A program made the translations under genes and the position numbers. 59,765 nt of DNA. It comes from JAHHUA01 sp036635475 (GTDB lineage Bacteria; Bacillota; Clostridia; Oscillospirales; Ruminococcaceae). The stretch spans positions 1 through 59,765 of the forward strand of contig JAVWQH010000008.1 in assembly GCA_036635475.1 (NCBI GenBank), written 5' to 3'. The notes beneath the pieces were generated by a model that saw only the letters and a list, made by a program, of their open reading frames with translations, made no database searches and was not told where the DNA came from. This document shows positions 35,334-44,500 of this stretch, one piece after another (the stretch's first letter is position 1; each line of letters begins with the position of its first letter).

Positions 35334-36359
35334 TCACTTGCTTTCACGTACAGCTTTAACCATTGCTTGAACGTTTTTAAGCGGTGTCTGCGTTGGCAAG
35401 CCACAAGCCGGAGAAACAATATCAACTCCGCCTTTTAATGCCACTTCAACAAGAGTTGCAATCTTTTCTGGTGACATTGTGCCAAGGGAAAATGTGCTGA
35501 TATTCCCCATAACACACTGTGTTGTTAAATGCTTTTTGATTTCATTAACAGGGACAATTGCATCAAAACTAAATGCGTCACAATGCAGTTGCGGCAAGAT
35601 ATCATAAACACTTGCGAGATTTCCGCAGATATGAATAATCTTAACAGGTACATCAAGTGAATCCATTATTTTATTAAGACAAGTTACTGTAAACTTGCTG
35701 AAATTCTTAGGCCCCATTATTTCCCCTGTGCCTGACGGCTCAGAAATACAGATTGCATCAGCCCCTGCCTCAATTTGTGCCTTTGCATAATTAATGAGAT
35801 TATCACATATCAAATCGAGATACTGCGTAACTTCCTCAGGGGATTTTCTCATTTCACGAAGAAGTATCGCCATATCAATTAATGTTCCGCCAAGACTTAT
35901 TGGCCCTGTAAGATTGCCTACAATCGGAACTTCTGTATCTTTGCTTTTCAATATTTTAATGGCATCAATAACAGTTTTAACACGACCTTTTGTGACATCA
36001 ATTGGTTTAAGTGCCAAAAGTTCTTTTGAAGAATTTAGCACACCATTGATAATATGTGGTTCGCAATATTCGTTGCCCATATTAACAGTTGCGCCCATAC
36101 TCTCTGCCTCAACTGTCATACAAAATGGTACACCGTAATTTTCAAAGCCGCCCTCTTCATTGAGTGCCATAGCTAATTTAGCCATTTTCTCTGGGTTGCT
36201 ATGAGTTTCTGGCCAAAAGCACTGGCATTTATCCATAATTTCGTAAAACATCATATTCATCATTCCACCCGGACAAATACAAGGTTGACGGTCTACTTCT
36301 TGCTTTTTTATAGCTTTTAGCAAACGTGATTTTTGTGTAATTTCCTTTGACATATTCAC
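35334..36359 (-). CDS. UroD-fold methylcobamide methyltransferase (MtaA/MtbA-like)
   Basis: 341 residues (339 from the ATG). Near the N-terminus KKQEVDRQPCICPGGMMNMM resembles MtbA/MtsA-type proteins. The zinc motif is intact: His243-x-Cys245 in IIHICGNL, with the third ligand in SPACGLPTQTP. In methanogens such enzymes pass the methyl group from a corrinoid protein to coenzyme M; in bacteria the acceptor is normally THF or unknown. The GTG at 36359 overlaps the stop of the corrinoid gene (GTGA); ATG at 36353 is the alternative start. Confidence 0.85.
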   Translation of the reverse strand: MNMSKEITQKSRLLKAIKKQEVDRQPCICPGGMMNMMFYEIMDKCQCFWPETHSNPEKMAKLAMALNEEGGFENYGVPFCMTVEAESMGATVNMGNEYCEPHIINGVLNSSKELLALKPIDVTKGRVKTVIDAIKILKSKDTEVPIVGNLTGPISLGGTLIDMAILLREMRKSPEEVTQYLDLICDNLINYAKAQIEAGADAICISEPSGTGEIMGPKNFSKFTVTCLNKIMDSLDVPVKIIHICGNLASVYDILPQLHCDAFSFDAIVPVNEIKKHLTTQCVMGNISTFSLGTMSPEKIATLVEVALKGGVDIVSPACGLPTQTPLKNVQAMVKAVRESK

Positions 36360-37003
36360 GCACCCAAAAGTTGATTTACCAATTTAACAGCCTCAACTGC
36401 ATTTTCAGAATATCCGTCTGCTCCGATTTTTTTAGCAAATGCTGAGGAAATTGGCGCTCCACCAACTATAATTTTTACATTTTCTCGTAAACCGGCAGTT
36501 ACCAAAAGTTCAACAACTTTTTTCATATTTCCTGTTGAAGTACTCATTAAAGTTGACATAGCAACAACTTTTGCACCTTGTTCACGCACAATATCCACGA
36601 ATTTATCGGCAGGAACATCACGTCCCAAGTCAATAATCTCATATCCGGCGGCTTCAAGCATAATTTTAACAAGGTTTTTTCCGATATCGTGAGTATCGCC
36701 CTCAACAACTCCAATAACAACCTTGCATTTTTCTTCATCGTCGTTTTTGTCAAGATATGGACGCAATACATCAAGTCCGTTATACATTGCATCTGAACAA
36801 ATAAGCAATTCGGGAATGAAGTATTCTTCTTGCTCATACAGTTCAGCCGCTTTATTCATTCCATCAACTAAGCCATAAAGAATGCCGTCCAATGCAGGAT
36901 AACCTGATTTAATATATTCTTCTGATGCGGCTATGACTTTTTCGTCCTCCATCTCAAGAACACATTCAGATAATTCTTTAAGCAATTCTTCTTTTGTTGC
37001 CAT
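36356..37003 (-). CDS. Corrinoid (B12-binding) protein of a methyltransferase system
   Basis: 215 residues. A helical cap domain (about 1-88) with MNKAAELYEQEEYFIPELLICSDA... precedes a Rossmann B12-binding domain. The lower-axial ligand is His105 in the motif DTHDIG (D103-x-H105-xx-G108), followed by the usual DLGRDVPADKFVD and MSTLMSTST-type loop. These proteins carry the methyl group as methyl-Co(III) between two methyltransferases, like MtbC, MtaC or MtvC. It is the only corrinoid protein in the operon and lies between two UroD-type genes. Confidence 0.93.
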   Translation of the reverse strand: MATKEELLKELSECVLEMEDEKVIAASEEYIKSGYPALDGILYGLVDGMNKAAELYEQEEYFIPELLICSDAMYNGLDVLRPYLDKNDDEEKCKVVIGVVEGDTHDIGKNLVKIMLEAAGYEIIDLGRDVPADKFVDIVREQGAKVVAMSTLMSTSTGNMKKVVELLVTAGLRENVKIIVGGAPISSAFAKKIGADGYSENAVEAVKLVNQLLGA

Positions 37004-37020
37004 AATAATTCAAGTCCTTT

Positions 37021-38103
37021 CTATTGTTTATATTTATCCATAAGCTCTTCAATTTTTTCAAGACGTACTGGATAGCCAACTTCACGAACAACGTCCATCA
37101 TTGCATCAATATTTTCAAATGGTGTTTCAACAGGCAAACTACAGCCTGACATAACTACATATCCTTTGGGAGAATCATATCCATCACGAATACATTCAAG
37201 GGTTTTTATTTTCACTTCGTTTGTTGTACCGCCATACATAATTCCGCCTGGGTCAACATTTCCCATAATCTTTGTCATATTGCCAACTGCTTTTTTGCAA
37301 TCAATAATACTTGCAACATTGTCAATGCTCCAACCTGCAACACCGATATCCGCAACATCTTTCCAGATTTTATTTGTCTGACCGCAAATATGTATAACTG
37401 CATTGTTTTTGTAACTTTGAATATACTGAACAAGTTCACGAAGATATGGCAAAGAAAATTCACGAAACACTTTTGGACTAACAACAGTACAAGATGACAT
37501 CGGCTCTGAAATTGTTGGAGTGAGTCCGATATCCATAGCTGCTTTTGCATATGCCTTACAAGTTTCAAGGGAAACTTTGCAAAGTTTATGCACAGCCTCA
37601 GGGTCTTTATGAATTAATTTTAGTGTTTCATTAACCCCAAACAAGAAAAATGCGTTGGTGAACGGCCCAACAACACCGGCAGAACATCTCATTGTATCCC
37701 CTGCCAAATCACGCAGATATTTCATAGCTTCTAAATGTACTGGCAATCTACCGTCTTTATATGGGTCTGCCGGAACAAGCTTGTCGATATCCTCAATGCG
37801 TGACACTGCGGGTTTTAACAAATCGGCGGTATTATCCTCTGGGAAAAGCACTTCTGCTCCCATAGCCTCTGACCATGTGAACAAATCAGTGAATACACGA
37901 AGACTATCGTTTCCAAAGCGATGATATGCAGCCATTTGAGCTTCTGCAATTGCTTTTGGATTATGGTTAAATTCAGAAATTTTGCAGCCGTATATTCTTG
38001 CCACACCATTAGCAATATTAGGATTACAAGGCAATCTATCCGCTGGTTTTCCTGCGGCAATTGCAGCACCTCTTTCAGCAGGTGTCATAGAATCTTTCAA
38101 CAT
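37021..38103 (-). CDS. UroD-fold methyltransferase, candidate substrate:corrinoid enzyme
   Basis: 360 residues. Starts with MTPAERGAAIAAGKPADRLPC and keeps the UroD core blocks VVGPFTNAFFLFG, ISEPMSSCTVVSPKVF and GNVDPGGIMYGG. The zinc motif is His238-x-Cys240 in VIHICGQ, with a later Cys in VMSGCSLPVETP. Genuine uroporphyrinogen decarboxylase lacks this zinc motif, so heme synthesis is excluded. It resembles methyltransferases annotated as UroD in bacterial O-demethylase and methylamine-like systems. Being first after the transporter genes and next to the corrinoid gene, it is the best candidate for the enzyme that demethylates the imported compound. Substrate unknown. Confidence 0.85.
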   Translation of the reverse strand: MLKDSMTPAERGAAIAAGKPADRLPCNPNIANGVARIYGCKISEFNHNPKAIAEAQMAAYHRFGNDSLRVFTDLFTWSEAMGAEVLFPEDNTADLLKPAVSRIEDIDKLVPADPYKDGRLPVHLEAMKYLRDLAGDTMRCSAGVVGPFTNAFFLFGVNETLKLIHKDPEAVHKLCKVSLETCKAYAKAAMDIGLTPTISEPMSSCTVVSPKVFREFSLPYLRELVQYIQSYKNNAVIHICGQTNKIWKDVADIGVAGWSIDNVASIIDCKKAVGNMTKIMGNVDPGGIMYGGTTNEVKIKTLECIRDGYDSPKGYVVMSGCSLPVETPFENIDAMMDVVREVGYPVRLEKIEELMDKYKQ

Positions 38104-38143
38104 TTTAATTACCCCTTTATATGTGAATTTTCCTCACATTATT

Positions 38144-38902
38144 TTAGTTGTTAGTTGTCCAGAACAATATTTTAGCTTTAATTAAGTCAAACAGATACAT
38201 TACAATTACCAATACGATTGACATAAATATAAATCCAACCATAACTAAATCGAAACGTGCAAAGTCCGAATAATACTGAATAAAATATCCCATACCTGAT
38301 GTTGCACCGAACATTTCAGCTACTGCCAACAATACAAACGAGAATTTCAAGGCTATTGTGCAGCCAACAAGTATTGCAGGAGATGCTGCCGGCAAAATAA
38401 CTCTGAAGAGCTTTTCAAAAGGCGGTATTTCAAGTGTTGACGCATTTTCCAAATATCTCTTGTCAATTGTCATTACTGCACTGATTGTTGAGCCAAGTAT
38501 TGGCCAGAATGAACCAAGAAAAATGATGAATATTGATGCTAAACGAAAAGACGGGAACATATGAATTGCATATGGTGTCAATAATGTTGCAGGAACTGCA
38601 CCGAAAGCGTTTATATATGGTGTAATATTTCTACGCAGTTTTTGATTAAGTCCAACAAGTACACCAATGCTTATTCCCAAAAACAGCGAAATTACATATG
38701 CCGTAACCAACAAAATCATCGAACTTACAAATCCATTTAATAATTGTGGAATATATTCAAAGAACAATGGGATTATAATTGAAAGTCCTTTGAAAAGAAA
38801 TGGGTCAAGAACTGTAAAAACATCTGTCAGCAATTCATATATGATAATAATTCCTAATCCAATTAAAATAATCCCTGCGTTGTTTTTTAATTTCTTCTTC
38901 AT
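38144..38902 (-). CDS. ABC transporter permease, SsuC/TauC family
   Basis: 252 residues with six hydrophobic segments and the EAA-type coupling loop ENASTLEIPPFEKLFRVILPAASP (about 150-173). This is the NitT/TauT permease family used for sulfonates, nitrate, pyrimidine precursors and similar small solutes. It is preceded by a stem-loop and follows the binding-protein gene by 79 nt; the methyltransferase gene starts 40 nt after it. AAGGAG precedes the ATG. Confidence 0.9.
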   Translation of the reverse strand: MKKKLKNNAGIILIGLGIIIIYELLTDVFTVLDPFLFKGLSIIIPLFFEYIPQLLNGFVSSMILLVTAYVISLFLGISIGVLVGLNQKLRRNITPYINAFGAVPATLLTPYAIHMFPSFRLASIFIIFLGSFWPILGSTISAVMTIDKRYLENASTLEIPPFEKLFRVILPAASPAILVGCTIALKFSFVLLAVAEMFGATSGMGYFIQYYSDFARFDLVMVGFIFMSIVLVIVMYLFDLIKAKILFWTTNN

Positions 38903-38933
38903 AAAATATCTCCTTGATTAAATATAAATATTG

Positions 38934-38976
38934 AAAACCGCACCTTGGGGAATAATTACCCAAAGTGCAGTTTTTT
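38934..38976 (-). terminator. Intercistronic stem-loop between binding protein and permease genes
   Basis: AAAACCGCACCTTGGG (38934-38949) pairs with CCCAAAGTGCAGTTTT (38959-38974) with two mismatches and a 9-nt loop. On the minus strand the downstream side is GGTTTTC, a short U-run, so it may terminate part of the transcripts or protect the binding-protein message. Confidence 0.6.
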
Positions 38977-38981
38977 AATAC

Positions 38982-40118
38982 CTATTTACTGTATGCTTTA
39001 GAATTATTTGTGTTATAAATTTCTAATTTTTCCTTGAAATATGTGCTGTCAGGGTATCTTTCCAACAAATCGTCCAAAGCTTTTTTGTAGTTTTGATTTT
39101 CAATATGGTCTTCAATCTTAACTGTTGGGTCTTTGATATATTTAAAATCTTGCATCTTGTTCCACATCTTAACAACACTGTTTACATATGGGTCAGTGTC
39201 GTAAATCATATGAGGACTCTTGACAAAGCTTTCAACTGTTTCACGTCCTAAATCTAAATTTTCAACAACTAAATCAACAACTTGATCCATTCCGCCCTCT
39301 TCGTGCATATCTTGTTCTGCACGTAAATATGCTCGCAATAATGCTTGAATAGCCTCGGGATTATTTTCTAGCCAATCTGTTTTTGCCAACATACGGCAGC
39401 AAGAATGGTTGTTCCAGAAATCGTCAGGCCACATTTTAACTTTTAGTCCCATTTCAGCAGCTTGCACTTGGAAGCCTGTTGATGTTGCCCCAAAATCAAC
39501 TTCACCTTTTTGTATAGCTTGCAAGACGTCAGGGTTTTTCTTCAGTTCAACAAATTTTACTTCGTCCAACAATCCTGCATCAAACAAAATACCTTTTAGA
39601 ACGATATCCGGTGTTCCTCCACGCATAATTGCAATGCTTTTGCCTCTGAAATCCTCAAGGCTTTCCCATTTTGTATCAGGCAAACCATAAACCGGTGTTT
39701 CACCGATAATCATATATCCGCCAAATATTGTAAATTCTTGTCCGTTTGCAATTTGAATTAGTGGACCTCCTGTACCATATGTAGAAATAACGTCAACTTG
39801 ACCTGAAGATAGTGCAGAGAAAGCATCTGTACCATTGTTGATGTAAATCATCTCAACTTCTACGCCTTCTTCTTCAAGATAGCCCTTTTTCTCAGCCATA
39901 TACTGGAAAACTTGTCCTGATGTTGCTTGAGCTGCAACAGAAACCTTATATTTCTTCTTTTCCCCATCAGTTGAAGTTTTGGAACTATCTGTGCTTACCT
40001 TTTCTTTTGATTCCTGAGAACCTGTATTGTCGTTCACACCTGTAGTCTTAGCTCCGCAGCCACATAAAATCATAGATGTAACCATTAGAAGGGACATAAA
40101 CTGTTTAAATTTTTTCAT
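38982..40118 (-). CDS. Substrate-binding lipoprotein of an SsuA/TauA/NMT1-like ABC transporter
   Basis: 378 residues. The signal peptide ends in ILCGCG (lipobox Cys about 20), followed by a Ser/Thr-rich linker (25-50). The domain has the NMT1/TauA features: YKVSVAAQATSGQVFQYMAEKKGYLEEEG, a GTDAFSALSSGQVDV loop, FRGKSIAIMRGGTPD and VDLVVENLDLGRETVESF. These proteins bind small organic or sulfonate-like molecules. Since the gene leads into methyltransferase genes, the ligand may be the methylated substrate. Confidence 0.9.
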   Translation of the reverse strand: MKKFKQFMSLLMVTSMILCGCGAKTTGVNDNTGSQESKEKVSTDSSKTSTDGEKKKYKVSVAAQATSGQVFQYMAEKKGYLEEEGVEVEMIYINNGTDAFSALSSGQVDVISTYGTGGPLIQIANGQEFTIFGGYMIIGETPVYGLPDTKWESLEDFRGKSIAIMRGGTPDIVLKGILFDAGLLDEVKFVELKKNPDVLQAIQKGEVDFGATSTGFQVQAAEMGLKVKMWPDDFWNNHSCCRMLAKTDWLENNPEAIQALLRAYLRAEQDMHEEGGMDQVVDLVVENLDLGRETVESFVKSPHMIYDTDPYVNSVVKMWNKMQDFKYIKDPTVKIEDHIENQNYKKALDDLLERYPDSTYFKEKLEIYNTNNSKAYSK

Positions 40119-40135
40119 ATTATTCTCTCACTTTT

Positions 40136-40930
40136 TTATTTTTTCTTTTCTATTGCCTTTGCTTGAATTTCATCATCAATAATTTTGATTAATGTATTGC
40201 GTATTTCCATAACCTCTGGGTTAGAAAACATCGTTTCTCGCTGTGGTTTTTCCATACCTTTAAACGAGTGATGATAAATAACCTTACTGGGTGACTGACC
40301 CAATACAAAAATATCAGTTGCCAAAAGTAGAGCCTCATCGACACTATGCGTAACAAAAAAGATTGTCTTTCTATTTTCTTTTTCTTTATCCCATAGTCCC
40401 AAAACTGTATCTTGCAAAAGTGCTTTTGTAACAGCATCAAGCGCACCAAACGGCTCGTCCATAAGCAAAATTGGTGGGTCGATTGCAAAAGCTCTTGCAA
40501 TTGCACAACGTTGTCTTTGACCGCCGGATAATGAAAGCGGTAACTTGTCAAACAGCGAATCGTCCAATCCAACATCATTCATCCATTGATGTGCCAAAAC
40601 ATCACGTTCTTGTGGTGACTTATCCTTATATTTTTGTTTTAAAGCTAATGTAATATTTTCGCCTGCACTCATCCATGGGAAAAGGCCATAATCCTGAAAA
40701 ATAACTCCACGATCAAGTCCAGCACCATTAATTGGTTTTCCGCCAATTAAAAGTTCCCCCGAGTTAGGCTTTTCTAATCCTGCAATTAATCTAAGCAATG
40801 TGCTTTTTCCGCAGCCGGACTGTCCCAAAAGGCAAACAAAATCTCCAGATTTAACTTGCAAATTGATGTTTCCCAGAACTAACTCATCTTCATAAGAAAA
40901 GCTGACATCGTTCACAGATACTTCTAACAT
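40136..40930 (-). CDS. ABC transporter ATP-binding protein, SsuB/TauB family
   Basis: 264 residues. Walker A GQSGCGKST, Q-loop FQDYGLFPWMS, signature LSGGQRQRCAIARAF, Walker B ILLMDEPFGALD, H-loop VTHSVDEA. The FPWM variant of the Q-loop is typical of the nitrate/taurine subfamily. First gene of the eight-gene operon; GGAGCGGAGGATATTA precedes the ATG. Binding protein follows 17 nt later. Confidence 0.93.
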   Translation of the reverse strand: MLEVSVNDVSFSYEDELVLGNINLQVKSGDFVCLLGQSGCGKSTLLRLIAGLEKPNSGELLIGGKPINGAGLDRGVIFQDYGLFPWMSAGENITLALKQKYKDKSPQERDVLAHQWMNDVGLDDSLFDKLPLSLSGGQRQRCAIARAFAIDPPILLMDEPFGALDAVTKALLQDTVLGLWDKEKENRKTIFFVTHSVDEALLLATDIFVLGQSPSKVIYHHSFKGMEKPQRETMFSNPEVMEIRNTLIKIIDDEIQAKAIEKKK

Positions 40931-41055
40931 TAATATCCTCCGCTCCTATTTTTTGCTTAATTGTCCCATTTATGACAGCAAACCCATAGTCAAATTTATA
41001 TTTTTTATGGATTTTATACTATAAAATGTGACAAAATACTACATAAACCACAATG

Positions 41056-41085
41056 ATTATACATAAGTCCAACTGTCAAGTCCAA
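41056..41085 (-). promoter_or_regulatory. Candidate promoter of the transporter-methyltransferase operon, with direct repeats
   Basis: On the minus strand TTGGAC (41085-41080), 18 nt, TATAAT (41061-41056). The -35 region carries two exact direct repeats AAGTCCAA (41065-41072 and 41078-41085, plus-strand reading) spaced 13 nt. This pattern fits an activator or repressor binding side by side. I see no cobalamin riboswitch in the leader. Confidence 0.5.
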
Positions 41086-41176
41086 TTGTTTGTATTAATA
41101 TTCCAATGGTGTTATATACATTTTACCTATAGCTAAAAGAAATAGGCAATATAGGTTGACGTTATAAATCAGATAG

Positions 41177-41386
41177 CTTATACCGCCAGAGGATTAAGCG
41201 GCAGTATAAGCGGGATTTTTGCAGCATAACCAGTGGTTTTATATTTCCATAGCTTATGGATTTAACATTAGGCAATGGTCAATATCCAGAACCATTTTTG
41301 CAATAATTGCAGGATTTTTCCTATCATTATTGCTTGAATTATTATCAATTGTACTTTATTTTAAAACTGCAAAAACAGAACAATAA
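41177..41386 (+). pseudogene. Probable remnant of a membrane protein gene
   Basis: The 628-base spacer 40931-41558 holds an open frame at 41210-41386 without a start codon. It reads AGFLQHNQWFYISIAYGF and then a strongly hydrophobic helix (TIFAIIAGFFLSLLLELLSIVLYF) before a stop. It looks like the C-terminus of a membrane protein whose front is missing. Just upstream a stem-loop, arms 41177-41188 and 41201-41212 with one mismatch, is followed by ATTTTT. No family is claimed. Confidence 0.3.
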
Positions 41387-41451
41387 ATTGATGGAATAAT
41401 CAGAAAGCAATAACTAATATGCCAACAACTTAACCCGATAATTCCTGTCAA

Positions 41452-41508
41452 AAATAAAATTAAGCAAGTGACTTTTTAATTTTCATCACTTGCTTAATTT
41501 TATTTTTT
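41452..41508. terminator. Very long perfect stem-loop after the GGDEF/EAL gene
   Basis: A 20-bp perfect inverted repeat (41452-41471 and 41486-41505), core TTAAGCAAGTGA/TCACTTGCTTAA, with a 14-nt loop and T-runs on either side. It ends transcription of the minus-strand giant gene, about 50 nt past its stop, and is symmetrical enough to work both ways. Confidence 0.85.
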
Positions 41509-41558
41509 TATTTAATTTTCATTATTTTATCAACTATTGACAGAGCGTTTTTGTTTTG

Positions 41559-44500
41559 CTAATTAATAATTGTTTTTAGTTTTTCAATATAAAGTGTTTC
41601 AAATTTTTCAATTGGTATTGGTTTATTGAAATAATATCCTTGAACATAATCACATTTTAGCTCTTTTAATATTTCTAATTGTTCAATTATTTCAACACCT
41701 TCTGCAACACTTTCAATTCCCAGTTGTCTGCAAGTTGCAATAAAATTCCCCACAACAATGCTTGATTTTGAATTTGAAAACAAGTCATTAACCAAACTCT
41801 TATCAAGTTTGACTGCATTCAAATTCATTGCTGAAACAATTGACATATTGCTGAATTTCGAGCCAAAATCATCAATTGAAATTCTGTATCCATTATCAAC
41901 AATTCTTTGACCTAAATTCACTAAAGTTTGTCTTTCAACATCTCCTAAACTTTCAGTGACTTCTATTTCGATATATTTTTTAGGCACATTATATTTTTCA
42001 TAAATATTTTCCATTGTTTCAATAATATCATCGTCCAAAATCGTCTGTCTTGAAAAATTAAGGGATACTATAATTGGCTTTGAGCCGATTTTTATCCATT
42101 TTTGAATGAGCTTGCATACCTGTTCAAAAACAAATAAATCTATGTATTTTATTAAACCTGCTCGTTCCATTTTAGGTATAAATTTGTCAGGAAATACAAG
42201 ACCTGTCGCTTTTGTTTCATATCTTATCAAAGCTTCAGCGCCTGTTATTTTGTTGTCAGCTATTCTTGCTTTTGGCTGCAAATATACAAAAAAGTTTCCT
42301 TGCGCAATTTCGTTTTTAATTCTTTCAATAAATTCCAGATTTTGGCAAGTAATACTATTTCTAATAAAATTGTAATTTTTCTTTTCAATTAGCATTTTTT
42401 CTTCAGCGTGTTTTACTAAACTATCCAACTGCATATCTGTGTCAGACCACGCATAACCAATTGTTAATGCAGATAATTTATTGCCCTTTTGTTTATTTTT
42501 AATTTCTTTGGTTAAATTACAAAATCCTTCTTGACTGATGTCTTGACAAATAATTTGATACATTCCACCCGATAATGAAAAAATATCATAGTCACCAAAC
42601 ACATCTTTAAGTTCCTCTGCCGTTGCTTTGATAATATTATCACCATATTCAATGCCGATATCTTCATTTATTTTTTTAAGACCATTTATATCAGCACAAA
42701 TTACGCCAAGGGAAATAAGGGATTCTTCACGCAAATTAGCGGTATATTGAGTATAATTATTACGATTATAAAGTCCTGTCATTATATCGTGACTCAATAA
42801 AAACTTCTCGTTTTGTATTGCCTGTTCGCTTGATAAAATATACCTTAACACATTGGATAAAGTATTTGTTAAAATAGTATTATCCAAATTTTCCCTTATG
42901 CTTTCAATGATTAAATAACAAATTGGTTTGTTCTCATAAATACAAGCTGTTATGCTGCAATTCTTAACATTTCGTGATTTTAAGCTTTCATATTCCAATG
43001 GATAAAGTTTTTTTATTTTTTCAATGTCATCAATGATATATTGGTTATGCTCGCAAGCTAATGGCAATAAATCATCATATAATTCATTGAAAAATTCAAA
43101 ATCATTTTCTTGAATATATTCATCTGACTTTTTATCTGCACAATATAGCCATTTGTACTTGTTATCATTTGCCCCATATTCAATGGCATATACCCTATCC
43201 GCACAATAATACTCAACAATATTTTTCAAAATTCCATTGATAGCAGATTTTGTATTCATCGTATTTGAAACCATCAATCCGGAATTTAAAATGATATTTT
43301 GGACTTCACACTTCGAAATATCATTGAAAGAACTTGAGGAATATTTATCAAAAAGTTCTTGATTAGAGGCATCATTTTGGTACTCATAAGAATAGATTAC
43401 ACATTTGTTTTTTCCGCTGGATTTTGCCAAGTCCACAGCAATTTTCGCTTGTTCATATATCACTCTGAAAGGTTCTTTTTTCTGGGTTGTAAACGCAATA
43501 CCGATTGAAACAGAAATAAGCTTTTGCAGATTTTTGAACATATATGGCATATTGACAGCCTTACGAACTTCTTCAGCCATATATTTAACATCATTGTCAG
43601 AAGATATTTCTTGAATAAGCACCATAAATTCATCACCATATGAACGACCGATAATTGGTTTTGGCCCAATTTTTGAGGTTATTATATCTGTAAATTCTTT
43701 CAAAACATCATCAGATTTATAATATCCAATGTCCTTAACCAGTTCATTAAAATCGTCAATATTAATCAGTAATAATGCGGATTTTCCATTAACTTTATGC
43801 TCTTTTTCAAGTGCCTCTTTCATCATTTGATTGCAAGTATCTTTGTTGTAAACTCCTGTCAATAAATCTTTTTCCGCACGAGAACGAAGAGATAGCTCAA
43901 GAGTTTTTCTCTCGTGAATATCTTTAATATTGCTATATGCACAAAGTTCTCCCGAAACAGCATCTTTGATTAATTGTGAGGACATTCTAACCCATCTTAG
44001 TTTGCCTGAAGGCTCTCTTTTTCTGTATTCTAACCCCACATACTCGTTACCTTTAGCAAATTGTTCAATTAAAGCTTTTGAATTAAATAATTGTACAAAC
44101 CTTTTTTTGTCTTCCGTATTGGTTATTATATTTTTGCATTGCTCCAATAAATCAGAATACAACTTACATTCACTGATACTATCCTTAACAGATTCATCAA
44201 TATTTAGTAGTTGTACTTCATTTGTAGTTAAATTAGTTTTAAAACTACAAAGTGTACCCTTTGCAAGAATATTTTTGGCATGTATATCCTCTTGATATTT
44301 TATTTCAGCATTTTTTTGCTCAGTTATGTCTTCACCCAAAGCAATAGCACGAATTGGTTTTTTGTTCTCATCAAAAATAGTTGTGTAGGTGATTTTTTCC
44401 CACCACCAACCATTACCCCAATTATTCTGAAATCTAAATTCTCCTGTTACCCTTTCTTCGCCATCTAGTACTTTTTTATAAAGCAAACGATAGTCGTCAA

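Noticed and set aside
37021..38103. True uroporphyrinogen decarboxylase (hemE)
   Set aside because: The His-x-Cys zinc motif, neighbouring corrinoid protein and RACo all indicate methyltransferases of the same fold.
40931..41120. Cobalamin riboswitch before the corrinoid operon
   Set aside because: No conserved B12-box-like sequence or expected layout of stems was seen in the leader; only a promoter and direct repeats.
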